Origin: DASUPK01 sp963743575
GTDB lineage: Bacteria > Actinomycetota > Thermoleophilia > Solirubrobacterales > 70-9
Length of the DNA: 64,000 bases
Direction: 5' to 3'
NCBI GenBank assembly: GCA_963743575.1
Contig: CAVUQC010000007.1
Coordinates: 1,302,001 to 1,366,000 of the forward strand
The notes beneath the pieces were generated by a model. That model worked only from the letters and a program-made list of their open reading frames with translations, was not told the DNA's origin and made no database searches. Below are positions 40,283 through 50,205 of the stretch, piece by piece. Each line of letters opens with the position of its first letter. Position 1 is the stretch's first letter. A program made the translations under genes and the position numbers.

Positions 40283-41355
40283 CCCCCACGCAGGAGCTCC
40301 ACGACCTGGGCCAGAGCCTCTGGCTCGACAACATCACCCGGACGATGCTCGACGACGGGACGGAGCAGGGCTACATCGACGACCTCAACGTCACCGGCCA
40401 GACCTCCAATCCCACGATCTTCGACAAGGCGATCTCGAGCGGCGACGCCTATGACGACCAGATCGCCGAGCTCCGTGAGAAGGGGATGGAGCCGGAGGAG
40501 ATCTTCTTCGAGCTCGCCCTCGCCGACGTGACGCGGGCGGCGAAGATGTTCGGCGACATCCACAGGGAGACCGACCGGATGGACGGCTGGGTCTCCCTCG
40601 AGGTCTCCCCGACGCTCGCCTACGACACGAAGGGCACGGTCCAGCAGGCGGCGGACCTCCATGGCCGCGCGGAGGAGAACAACTTCATCAAGATCCCGGG
40701 AACCCCCGAGGGGCTGCCCGCGATCGAGGAGTCGATCTATGCGGGCGTGCCGATCAACGTGACCCTGCTGATGTCGAGCGACCAGACCATGGCCGCGGCC
40801 GACGCCTACATGAAGGGAATCGAGCGGCGGATCGAGGACGGGCTCGACCCGGACGTTCCGTCGGTGCTCTCCCTCTTCATCAGCCGCTGGGACGTCGCGG
40901 TCCACGACCAGGTTCCCGACGAGATCAAGAACACCCTGGGCGTCGCCGTCGGCAAAGCGACCTATGCGGCCTGGATGGAGATGCGGAACTCCGATCGCTG
41001 GAAGGGCCTCGAGGAGAAGGGCGCGCGGCTGCAGAGGCTGCTGTTCGCCAGCACTGGGACCAAGGACGAAAAGGCCTCGGACACGCTCTACATCGAGGCG
41101 TTCGCTGCGCCCGACACCATCAACACCATGCCTGACAAGACGCTCAACGCGTTCGCGGACCACGGCAAGGTGGGTGAGCCGCTGCCGGCGGACGGCGGCG
41201 ACTTCGAGCAGGTCTTCCAGGCGCACCGGGATGCCGGCATCGACACCGACGCCCTCGGCCTCAAGCTGCAGAAGGACGGGGCGGACGCGTTCGTCAAGTC
41301 CTGGAACGAGCTGCTCGAGACGATCAAGTCGGAATCGGAGCGCCTGGCCGCGTAG
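40279..41355 (+). CDS. tal: Transaldolase (actinobacterial type)
   Basis: Encodes 358 residues. Schiff-base Lys138 is in NNFIKIPGTPEGLPAIEE, with VTGQTSNPTIF near the N-terminus and VPSVLSLFISRWD (strand with catalytic partners). The length is that of the longer actinobacterial transaldolases. It moves dihydroxyacetone units in the pentose phosphate pathway. Coupled to tkt. Confidence 0.94.
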   Translation: MTPTQELHDLGQSLWLDNITRTMLDDGTEQGYIDDLNVTGQTSNPTIFDKAISSGDAYDDQIAELREKGMEPEEIFFELALADVTRAAKMFGDIHRETDRMDGWVSLEVSPTLAYDTKGTVQQAADLHGRAEENNFIKIPGTPEGLPAIEESIYAGVPINVTLLMSSDQTMAAADAYMKGIERRIEDGLDPDVPSVLSLFISRWDVAVHDQVPDEIKNTLGVAVGKATYAAWMEMRNSDRWKGLEEKGARLQRLLFASTGTKDEKASDTLYIEAFAAPDTINTMPDKTLNAFADHGKVGEPLPADGGDFEQVFQAHRDAGIDTDALGLKLQKDGADAFVKSWNELLETIKSESERLAA

Positions 41356-41456
41356 CCGATTGATCTAGCCGCCGTTTGGCCGGCCCCAGCCGGTGGTACG
41401 GTCAGGCTTCCATTGACCTCGATAGGGGGAGGTCCGGTGACAGGAGGTCACCGCAG

Positions 41457-43442
41457 ATGCTTCCAAGGCTGGCCATGAAGGCTGCGGTGGCGGCGATCGG
41501 CGCCGTGATGATGGTGGGCGCGCAATCTGCGCTCGCGGCGACGATCACCGTCGATACGACAGCCGACGACTTCGGCAGCGACATGGCCCATTGCTCGCTG
41601 CGGGAGGCGATCAAGTCGGTCGACGGAAACCTCACATCCGATCCGCAGGGCACGGACTTCGGCGGCTGCAACGCGTCGGGCACGTACTCGAGCAGCCCCG
41701 GCTCACCGGACACGATCATGCTCCCGGCCGGGACCTATCAGCTCACGCAGGCCGGAGCGGGGGAGGACAACGATGCGACCGGCGATCTCGACGTCCTCCG
41801 CTCGATGAACATCGTCGGGACGGGTAACCCGACCATCCAACAGACCATCGCCGAGCGGGTGATCGATCTGCCAGCGACCGGGAAGAACCTGTCGCTGTCC
41901 GGGCTGACGATCACGGGCGGCAACGAGGGCGGGGTCGGCACCGGCGGCGGCATCAACTATGTCGGGGCGAATACGTCGAGCCTCTCGCTCGATGGCGTGA
42001 CCATCACCGGAAACAACACCGCGGCTGGCAACGGCGCCGGGATCTGGACCGACAGCCCCACGACGATCACGAACAGCGTGATCAACAACAACAAGGCTGC
42101 GCAGACGAGCGGGAACGGCAACGGGGGCGGGATCTACCAGGACGGGTTCGCGGGTCCCTTCGCCGGTGTGACGCTGAATGTCGACCACAGCACGATCAGC
42201 GGTAATTCGGCCGGGACGGTGACCAATACAGGCGAGGGCGGCGGCATCTTTCGCAAGACCAAGGTCAACGATGCGACGTCGGGTGCCGTCATCGAAAGCA
42301 GTGAGATCTCGGGCAACACGGCGCATAACTCGGGAGGAGGGGTCAACAGCACGAGCGACGGCACATTGCAGATCCTGGGATCGCTGATCAGCGGGAATCA
42401 TGCGCTCACCCAGCGTGGCGGCGGACTCATCGCCGTTTCTGAGCAGAGCTCCGGATCCGGGCAGGTGTTCGTAGTCAACTCGACTGTTACCGGTAACGTC
42501 GCGAACGGGGAGGGCGGAGGAATCGAGGGCGGGGCCGAGGGGCTTCCTGTCGACCTCAATCTGCTCTTCTCGACTCTGGCTCAGAACACCGGGAGCTCGG
42601 GCAGCGAGCTGAACTTCGACGGCAACAGCAGCCCGAAGCCGACCTACACCGTGGAAGGGACGATCTTCGCCGCCACCGTTCCTTCGGCGATGAACGCCTG
42701 CAGTACCCCTGGCTCTGACTTCGCCATCCGCACCGACAACGGCTACAACATCAGCAGCGACCCGACCGACGCCACCCTCCCGCCCAACACCGGCCCCGGC
42801 TGTGGGATCTTCGCCGTTGCGCCAGGAGACCGGACCGGCCTGGCTGGGCCGCTCCTCAATCCGCTGGCGGACAACGGAGGGCCCACCAAGACGATGGAAC
42901 CGACCGCGTCCAGCTTCGCTGTCGACAACATGCCCGATGCGGTCTGCACCGCGCTCAGCCCAGCGGTGATCACGGACCAGCGCGGCTTCGGGCGGCCCGA
43001 GGTGAGCGGGGACAACTGCGATAGCGGTGCCTACGAGGTACAGGCGCCGGTACTCACCCCGATCGGCGGCAAATCAGGCGCGGCGGGCCAGCTGCTGAGC
43101 TTCATCGTGTCCGCCTCGGACCACGATCCCGGCGACACACTCGTCTTCTCCGCCACCAACCTGCCGCCGGGGGCCATGTTCAACTCGAGCACGCGGACGT
43201 TCTCGTGGACACCTGGCGCGGCTCAGGTAGGGAACTACCCGAATGTCCACTTCAGCGTCACCGACGGCTTCAGCTCAGACGCCGAGGACATCGCCATCGC
43301 CGTGACAACTCCGCCGCCCACCGGCACGAGCCCTGGCACCGGCCCTGGGCAGACGACTCCACCTGCCGCCAAGAAGAAATGCAAGAAGCACAAGAAGCGC
43401 AGCGCCGCGGCCGCCAAGAAGTGCAAGAAGAAGAAGAAATAG
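41457..43442 (+). CDS. Secreted CSLREA / right-handed beta-helix protein with Lys/Cys/His tail
   Basis: Encodes 661 residues from ATG 41457 (CAGGAGGTC upstream). A signal peptide (AAVAAIGAVMMVGAQSALA) is followed by the CSLREA block (CSLREAIKS). Next comes a long beta-helix with repeated ITGN/ISGN turns (about residues 100-470), then an Ig-like PutIg module (HDPGDTLVFSATNLPPGA). The last 25 residues are Lys-rich with Cys and His (KKCKKHKK), like the tail of the phosphodiesterase at 59387. Secreted or cell-surface; ligand unknown. Confidence 0.85.
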   Translation: MLPRLAMKAAVAAIGAVMMVGAQSALAATITVDTTADDFGSDMAHCSLREAIKSVDGNLTSDPQGTDFGGCNASGTYSSSPGSPDTIMLPAGTYQLTQAGAGEDNDATGDLDVLRSMNIVGTGNPTIQQTIAERVIDLPATGKNLSLSGLTITGGNEGGVGTGGGINYVGANTSSLSLDGVTITGNNTAAGNGAGIWTDSPTTITNSVINNNKAAQTSGNGNGGGIYQDGFAGPFAGVTLNVDHSTISGNSAGTVTNTGEGGGIFRKTKVNDATSGAVIESSEISGNTAHNSGGGVNSTSDGTLQILGSLISGNHALTQRGGGLIAVSEQSSGSGQVFVVNSTVTGNVANGEGGGIEGGAEGLPVDLNLLFSTLAQNTGSSGSELNFDGNSSPKPTYTVEGTIFAATVPSAMNACSTPGSDFAIRTDNGYNISSDPTDATLPPNTGPGCGIFAVAPGDRTGLAGPLLNPLADNGGPTKTMEPTASSFAVDNMPDAVCTALSPAVITDQRGFGRPEVSGDNCDSGAYEVQAPVLTPIGGKSGAAGQLLSFIVSASDHDPGDTLVFSATNLPPGAMFNSSTRTFSWTPGAAQVGNYPNVHFSVTDGFSSDAEDIAIAVTTPPPTGTSPGTGPGQTTPPAAKKKCKKHKKRSAAAAKKCKKKKK

Positions 43443-43467
43443 AGACCTGCCCCTAGTCCCGCCTGGA

Positions 43468-43473
43468 TAGGCT
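43468..43473 (+). promoter_or_regulatory. -10 box, leaderless pgi
   Basis: TAGGCT, 7 nt before GTG 43481. Confidence 0.45.
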
Positions 43474-43480
43474 GCGCCGC

Positions 43481-45104
<1,624 letters not shown>

Positions 45105-45112
<8 letters not shown>

Positions 45113-45779
45113 TACCCAGGCGATCCTCTTCGACATCGACGGGACGCTGATCACCACGGGCGGGGCCAGCGACCGCGCCTGGAGGCGCGCGTTCAAGGAG
45201 CTCCAGGACGTTGACGTCGACATTCCGGCGGTCACCGGCAAGGGTGTCCCGGATCCCGAGGTGGGGCGGGCGGTCTTCCGCAACGCGGTCGGCCGGGAGC
45301 CGACCGATGAGGAGGCCGAGGCCCTGATGCGACGCCGCCTCGACCATCTCCCGGAGGAGGTCGACAATTCCCCGGCGTTCAGGGTCCAGGACTGCGTCCT
45401 CGAGCTGCTCGAGAAGCTGAGCGACGACGGGGTCCTGCTCGGTCTCACCACAGGCAACGTGGAGGAGGCGGCCCACATCAAGCTTCAGCGCGCCGACCTG
45501 AACCGCTTCTTCACATTCGGCGGCTACGGCTCCGACTCACCGGATCGCACGGAGCTCACCAAGAGGGCGCTGGAGCGGGCCGAGCTGGCCACCGGCCAGA
45601 GTCTCGAGCTCGAGCGCTGCTTTTCGTGCGGCGACACACCGCGCGACGTCGAGGCGGGCCATGGCGCCGGCATCCGCGTCACCGCCGTGGCGACGGGCGA
45701 GTACAGCCTCGATCAGCTGAAGGACTCTGGAGCGGATGCGACGATCCGCTCGTTCTGCGACGGCCTCCCGCTGCTCTAG
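45105..45779 (+). CDS. HAD-family phosphatase
   Basis: Encodes 224 residues: motif I ILFDIDGTLI, motif II LTTGN, motif III Lys (TKRAL) and motif IV CGDTPRDVEAG. A helical cap lies between motifs I and II, as in phosphoglycolate-phosphatase-like enzymes. It likely removes phosphate from a small sugar or glycolate. GTG start overlaps pgi; stop shares CTAG (45776-45779) with the response regulator. Confidence 0.88.
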
Positions 45780-46420
45780 TCGACCAGCCGCCTGCTGACC
45801 GCCCAGCGGCTGAGCTCGTGGCGGTTCGAGAGCTGGAGCTTGCGCAGCACCGAGCTGACGTGGGCCTCGACGGTCTTCACCGAGATGTGGAGGCGCAGCG
45901 CGATCTCCTTGTAGAGGTAGCCGCGGGCGATGTAGCGGAGGACCTCTCGCTCGCGGGCGGTGAGCTGATCGAGCTCGGGGTCAACCTCCTCGGCCGGGAG
46001 ATCGCCGGCGAATGCGTCCAGCACGAATCCGGCGAGTCTGGGGGAGAAGACCGCGTCCCCGTCCCGCACCCGCGCCACGGCGTCGGTGAGCTCGTCGCCG
46101 GTGATCGACTTCGTGACATACCCGCGAGCGCCGGCGCGGACGATGGCGATCACGTCCTGGGGATCGTCGGAGACCGAGAGGGCGAGGAACCGCTGCTGCG
46201 GCCTCTGCTTGGCCACCTGCTCGATCACCTCGACTCCGCCGCCGCCCGGCATATGCACGTCCAGCAGGACGACGTCGGGCTGGAGCTTCACGATCGCGCG
46301 GACCGCGTCCTCCACCGATTCGGCCTCGCCGAGCAGCTCGACACCCTCTCCGAGCTCCGCCCTGACGCCGGCCCGGAAGATGGCGTGGTCGTCGACGATC
46401 ACCACGGAAGGTGTGCTCAT
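45776..46420 (-). CDS. NarL/LuxR-family response regulator (LiaR-like)
   Basis: Encodes 214 residues: receiver with DDH, phosphoacceptor Asp in VVLLDVHMPGGGG, Lys in VTKS, then a GerE HTH (LTAREREVLRYIARGYLYKEIA, core EVLRYIARG). It would bind DNA when phosphorylated by the kinase it overlaps (ATGA). With the PspC-like gene upstream it matches the LiaFSR cell-envelope stress layout. Confidence 0.92.
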   Translation of the reverse strand: MSTPSVVIVDDHAIFRAGVRAELGEGVELLGEAESVEDAVRAIVKLQPDVVLLDVHMPGGGGVEVIEQVAKQRPQQRFLALSVSDDPQDVIAIVRAGARGYVTKSITGDELTDAVARVRDGDAVFSPRLAGFVLDAFAGDLPAEEVDPELDQLTAREREVLRYIARGYLYKEIALRLHISVKTVEAHVSSVLRKLQLSNRHELSRWAVSRRLVD

Positions 46421-47418
46421 CGACGCGCCCTCATCGTCAGCTCGACCTCGGTGCCATCGTCGGGATCGCTGCGGACCTCCGCCTTTCCGCCGTATCTCTC
46501 CATGCGCCCGATTATCGACTCGCGGAGGCCGCGGCGATCGGCCGGGACCGAATCGGGATCGAAGCCGGGGCCGCGATCGTCGATGTAGACCCGCGCGCCG
46601 CCCTTCTCGATCTCGGCGTAGAGGCGCACCGGCCCCCCGTCGGAGGCGAACTTCGCGGAATTGGTCAGCGCCTCCCGGGTCGCCGCGACCAGCGCTTCGA
46701 GCCGCTCGTTCAGCTCCGCGTCTCCGACGACCACCGCCTCGATCGGAGCGCCGTGGGAATCCTCGATCTCGGCCGCGGCCGCGCGGAGGGCGTCGGCGAG
46801 GCGCTCGTCCGGGCGGCTCGGCTCGGTGTCGGAGAGCCAATCGCGGAGCTCTCGCTCCTGGCGCCGGGCCAGCCTGCCCACCTGCTCCGGGTTGTCGGAG
46901 CGCTTCTGGATCAGGGCGAGGGTCTGGAGGACGGAGTCGTGCAGGTGCGCGGCGACGTCGGCGCGCTCGTCCGCCCGTGCGCGCGCGACCCGCTCGGAGC
47001 CGAGGCGGTTGAACGTCGCCCGCCAGAACGGTGCCGAGATCAGAATCAGGGCGACGGCGACGACGAGGGCAGCCAGTGCCACCCTGCCGGCGAACTCGAT
47101 CACGCCTGACAGCCAGAGGACCACGAGGCCCACCCCGAGAACGGCACCGAGCGCAAGGCCCAGCTTGGAGGCCCGGGTCGTCTCCGGGCTCAGGGCCGGG
47201 GCGAACGCCAGGGTGTCCCGATCGCCGCTGTTGGCCACGGCCGCGGGAGAACGTCCCATCGCCCGTGCGATCAGGGCGACGAGTACGCAGCCGCCGACGA
47301 GCGCGAATGACTCGCCGCTCCCGAGATCGAGCGTGCCCTTTGAGTGCAGGTACAGGAACGCGCCGAGGACCAGGACGGCTGTCCCGGTCCCCAGCGTGCT
47401 CAGATTTGGTCTTCTCAC
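46417..47418 (-). CDS. NarL-type sensor histidine kinase (LiaS-like)
   Basis: Encodes 333 residues. The N-terminus has about four membrane helices and no large outside domain, so it senses in or through the membrane. The phosphoacceptor box is ADVAAHLHDSVLQTLALIQ (His in HDSVLQ, HisKA_3 type), followed by a HATPase with REALTNSAKFA and DDRGPGFD. Overlaps its upstream PspC-like gene and downstream regulator by ATGA/GTGA. Confidence 0.9.
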   Translation of the reverse strand: MRRPNLSTLGTGTAVLVLGAFLYLHSKGTLDLGSGESFALVGGCVLVALIARAMGRSPAAVANSGDRDTLAFAPALSPETTRASKLGLALGAVLGVGLVVLWLSGVIEFAGRVALAALVVAVALILISAPFWRATFNRLGSERVARARADERADVAAHLHDSVLQTLALIQKRSDNPEQVGRLARRQERELRDWLSDTEPSRPDERLADALRAAAAEIEDSHGAPIEAVVVGDAELNERLEALVAATREALTNSAKFASDGGPVRLYAEIEKGGARVYIDDRGPGFDPDSVPADRRGLRESIIGRMERYGGKAEVRSDPDDGTEVELTMRARR

Positions 47419-48413
47419 CTACCGCATACCGTCCTCTGCGTCGCCAGCATCTGTTTGTGGTGGTCGTAGTCGACCCCGTGCTGGTCGTTCGCCTGATCCG
47501 GCGCCTGATCGGTGACGATCATCTGCCCGAGCTGGATGTCGGCGCTCAGATCGAGCCGCGGAGCATCGGTGGTCGGGGTTCCGAGCGTGACGTCCGGATC
47601 GACGCCATGAGAGACCTCGCCGGCCACCACCAGCTCGCCCGCCTTGCCCGTCGTATGACCGACGACGCAGACGTTCTTCGGGACCGAGACGATCATCTGG
47701 CCGATGCCGAGATGGGACGAGACGGCAATGGTCCTGCCCTTCTGCCAGGGCAGCTCCCGGAGATCGACCACGAGCTGGCCGGTGCCGAGCTTGTAGCCGT
47801 CGGCTGGGACGTCGACCACCGCATTGGGGGTGTAGGTCCGCTGGCCGATCGATCCGTCGATGTTGATGTCGGCGGCCGCGATCGCTCCGGCGGGGATGCC
47901 GAGCACCAGCGCCGTGGTGAGCAGCAGCGGCGTGCTTCGACGGCGCCACTCCGGGGCGAATGCGAACGCGACCAGCGCGATCCCCAGCGCGATCACCGCC
48001 GCGGCGATGATCCCGCCGTTGCCGGTTGCAGTGGTCCAGGCGCTGACGACGGCCAGAAACGCGGCGACCCCGAGCCCGACCGCGACCAGCAGGCAGACGA
48101 CGAACACCTTGCCGAGCCGTGCCCAGACGCTCTCTGGAACCGGGTTGCCGGTCCCGTCGTCCTGCGGAAGGGCGACCGCCAGAACGAGATAGGCGAGCAC
48201 CCCGGCCCCTCCGAAGAGGGTGCTGACCACGAACGCGATCCGAACCAGGGTGGCGTTGAATCCGACGTGTTCGGCGAGCCCGCCTGCCACTCCCCAGAGA
48301 ACGCGATCGTCCTTCGAGCGCAGCAGCGCACGTCGCGGGCCGACCTCGGTCTGCTTGGTGGTCCTGTTCGACTTGGTTGTCTTGTCTTTTGAGTGTTTGG
48401 GTTGGTTTGCCAT
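47415..48413 (-). CDS. PspC-domain / LiaF-like membrane protein
   Basis: Encodes 332 residues. A basic N-terminus leads into a PspC domain (LLRSKDDRVLWGVAGGLAEH, core GVAGGLAEH), then several helices, then a C-terminal beta-rich domain (LVVDLRELPW, GIGQMIVSVP) like the LiaF/DUF2154 domain. LiaF-type proteins hold the paired kinase off until the envelope is stressed. First gene of the three-gene operon. Confidence 0.88.
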   Translation of the reverse strand: MANQPKHSKDKTTKSNRTTKQTEVGPRRALLRSKDDRVLWGVAGGLAEHVGFNATLVRIAFVVSTLFGGAGVLAYLVLAVALPQDDGTGNPVPESVWARLGKVFVVCLLVAVGLGVAAFLAVVSAWTTATGNGGIIAAAVIALGIALVAFAFAPEWRRRSTPLLLTTALVLGIPAGAIAAADINIDGSIGQRTYTPNAVVDVPADGYKLGTGQLVVDLRELPWQKGRTIAVSSHLGIGQMIVSVPKNVCVVGHTTGKAGELVVAGEVSHGVDPDVTLGTPTTDAPRLDLSADIQLGQMIVTDQAPDQANDQHGVDYDHHKQMLATQRTVCGR

Positions 48414-48486
48414 GACGATGACGATGAAGCCCGGGGCCCGAATCGTCTATCGGGAATCGCCCCTAAGAGTCCCCTAACTGTCCCTG

Positions 48487-48492
48487 TAGCCT
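48487..48492 (+). promoter_or_regulatory. -10 box, leaderless small gene
   Basis: TAGCCT, 6 nt before ATG 48499. Confidence 0.45.
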
Positions 48493-48498
48493 CGGCTC

Positions 48499-48657
48499 AT
48501 GGGTAGGCGCCGCATCGTCCCAAGCCACTTCCGCTCCGATGGCAAGCCGAAGACCGCCTACGAGAGCGAGTCGGTGGCGCGCCAGGAGGCTGCGCGGCTG
48601 GGTATGACCTACTACCGCTGCGACTTCTGCAACCGATTCCATCTTGCGAGCAAGTGA
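48499..48657 (+). CDS. 52-residue zinc-ribbon-like protein
   Basis: Encodes 52 residues: a basic start (MGRRRIVPSHFRSDGK), a helix (YESESVARQEAARLG) and a C-terminal YYRCDFCNRFHLASK with CxxC and a nearby His, suggesting half a zinc site or a small zinc finger. The start is supported by the TAGCCT box 6 nt upstream. Stop TGA 48655-48657. Possibly binds nucleic acid; unknown. Confidence 0.65.
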   Translation: MGRRRIVPSHFRSDGKPKTAYESESVARQEAARLGMTYYRCDFCNRFHLASK

Positions 48658-48741
48658 CATACGGCGTTAACGAATTGGACCTTCACTCCAATCGGGTGAT
48701 GCGATAGACCACTGACGGTAGGAAGATCGACGCCCGCGGGA

Positions 48742-50205
48742 ATGGAAGCCTCAAACATGGCAGTCGCAAAACGAAAAGCACGCAAGACAGCGCGAAAGAG
48801 CTCCGCGCCAGCCGGCCCGCGGGCCGCTGACGTCTTCGTGATCTTCGGCATCACCGGCGACCTCGCGAAGGTAATGACCTTCCACTCGCTCTACCGGCTC
48901 GAGGCCCGCGGGCTGCTCGATTGCCCGATCGTCGGCGTCGCGTTTGACGATTGGTCTGAGAAGGAACTCCGCGAGCACGCTCGCAAGGCGATCGAGACCT
49001 CGTCAGGCTCCAAGCCCAACCCGAAGATCTTCAACCGGCTCGCAAAGCGGTTCTCCTATGTACAGGGGGACTTCTCCGAGGACGCCACCTACGAGCGGGT
49101 CGGCAAGGCAATCAAGGGCGCCAAGACACCGGTTTTCTATCTGGAGATCCCGCCGTCCCTCTTCGGGATGACGATCGGAGGACTGTCCAAGGCTGGGTTG
49201 ACTGAGAACGCTAGGGTGGTCGTGGAGAAGCCGTTCGGGCATGACCTGGAGTCCGCGCGCGAGCTGGCGGACGAGATCCACCGGTACATCCGCGAGGACC
49301 AGCTCTACCGGATCGACCACTTCCTCGGCCTGATGGGGTTGGCCGAGATCCTCTTCCTGCGCTTCGCCAACGCGATCTTCGAGCCCGTTTGGAACCGCAA
49401 CAGCATCGACTGTGTGCAGATCACGATGGCCGAGGACTTCGGCGTCTCGGATCGAGGCAGCTTCTACGACCCGGTCGGCGCCGTCCGCGACGTCGTGGTC
49501 AACCACCTGATGCAGATCGTGGCCGCCTGCGCGATGGAGCAGCCCGCCGGCCGGGACGCACGATCGCTGAAGGACGCCATGTTCTCGGTCTTCTCGGCGA
49601 TGCCGAAGGCCGATCCGAAGCAGTACGTGCGCGGGCAGTACGAGGGCTACCGGAAGGTCAAGGGGGTGGCCAAGGGCTCGAGCACCGAGACGTTCGCGGC
49701 GATGCGCTTTGAGATCGACAACTGGCGCTGGACCGGGGTGCCCTTCTTCGTCCGGACGGGAAAGGAACTCGCGGTGGAGCAGTGGGAGCTCAGGCTGGTA
49801 TTCAAGGAGCCCCCGCGCCTTGGATACGCGATGAGGGGCCGGCAGATGCCGCCGTCGGACGAGCTGGTGATCAGGCTCCACCCCACGACCGGCATCCGCC
49901 TGCTCATTGACGCCCAGCGCAGCGACTCCGCAACTCCTGAGCAGATCAACCTCGACATGGAGTTCTCCGAGCAGGGGGGAGAGGGACCCACGCCTTACGA
50001 GGTGCTCCTGCATGCCGCAATGCTCGGCAACAGCACGCGCTTCACCCGCCAGGACAACATCGAGGAGACCTGGCGGATCTGCGGGCCGCTGATCGAGAAG
50101 CCGCCCCGGATCCAGCCGTATAAGCGCGGTTCATGGGGGCCGAAGTCCGCCGACCGCCTGGTCAAGGAATTCGGCGGCTGGCGTGACCCTTGGACTGGCT
50201 CATGA
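48742..50205 (+). CDS. Glucose-6-phosphate dehydrogenase homologue with altered active site
   Basis: Encodes 487 residues (or 482 from ATG 48757). It has the whole Zwf fold: GITGDLAKV, EKPFGHD, the catalytic His in VVNHLMQI, and the C-terminal domain. But the substrate motif that reads RIDHYLGK in working enzymes is RIDHFLGL here: Leu197 replaces the Lys that binds the sugar phosphate, and the next residues (MGLAE for ExVQ) also differ. A basic N-terminal tail of about 28 residues is extra. It heads an operon with GH15 and GMC genes, so it may act on another substrate, or regulate. Confidence 0.88.
   Translation: MEASNMAVAKRKARKTARKSSAPAGPRAADVFVIFGITGDLAKVMTFHSLYRLEARGLLDCPIVGVAFDDWSEKELREHARKAIETSSGSKPNPKIFNRLAKRFSYVQGDFSEDATYERVGKAIKGAKTPVFYLEIPPSLFGMTIGGLSKAGLTENARVVVEKPFGHDLESARELADEIHRYIREDQLYRIDHFLGLMGLAEILFLRFANAIFEPVWNRNSIDCVQITMAEDFGVSDRGSFYDPVGAVRDVVVNHLMQIVAACAMEQPAGRDARSLKDAMFSVFSAMPKADPKQYVRGQYEGYRKVKGVAKGSSTETFAAMRFEIDNWRWTGVPFFVRTGKELAVEQWELRLVFKEPPRLGYAMRGRQMPPSDELVIRLHPTTGIRLLIDAQRSDSATPEQINLDMEFSEQGGEGPTPYEVLLHAAMLGNSTRFTRQDNIEETWRICGPLIEKPPRIQPYKRGSWGPKSADRLVKEFGGWRDPWTGS

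Noticed and set aside
41900..42560. Repeated ITGN/ISGN segments as DNA repeats
   Set aside because: They are beta-helix coils at protein level with diverged DNA.
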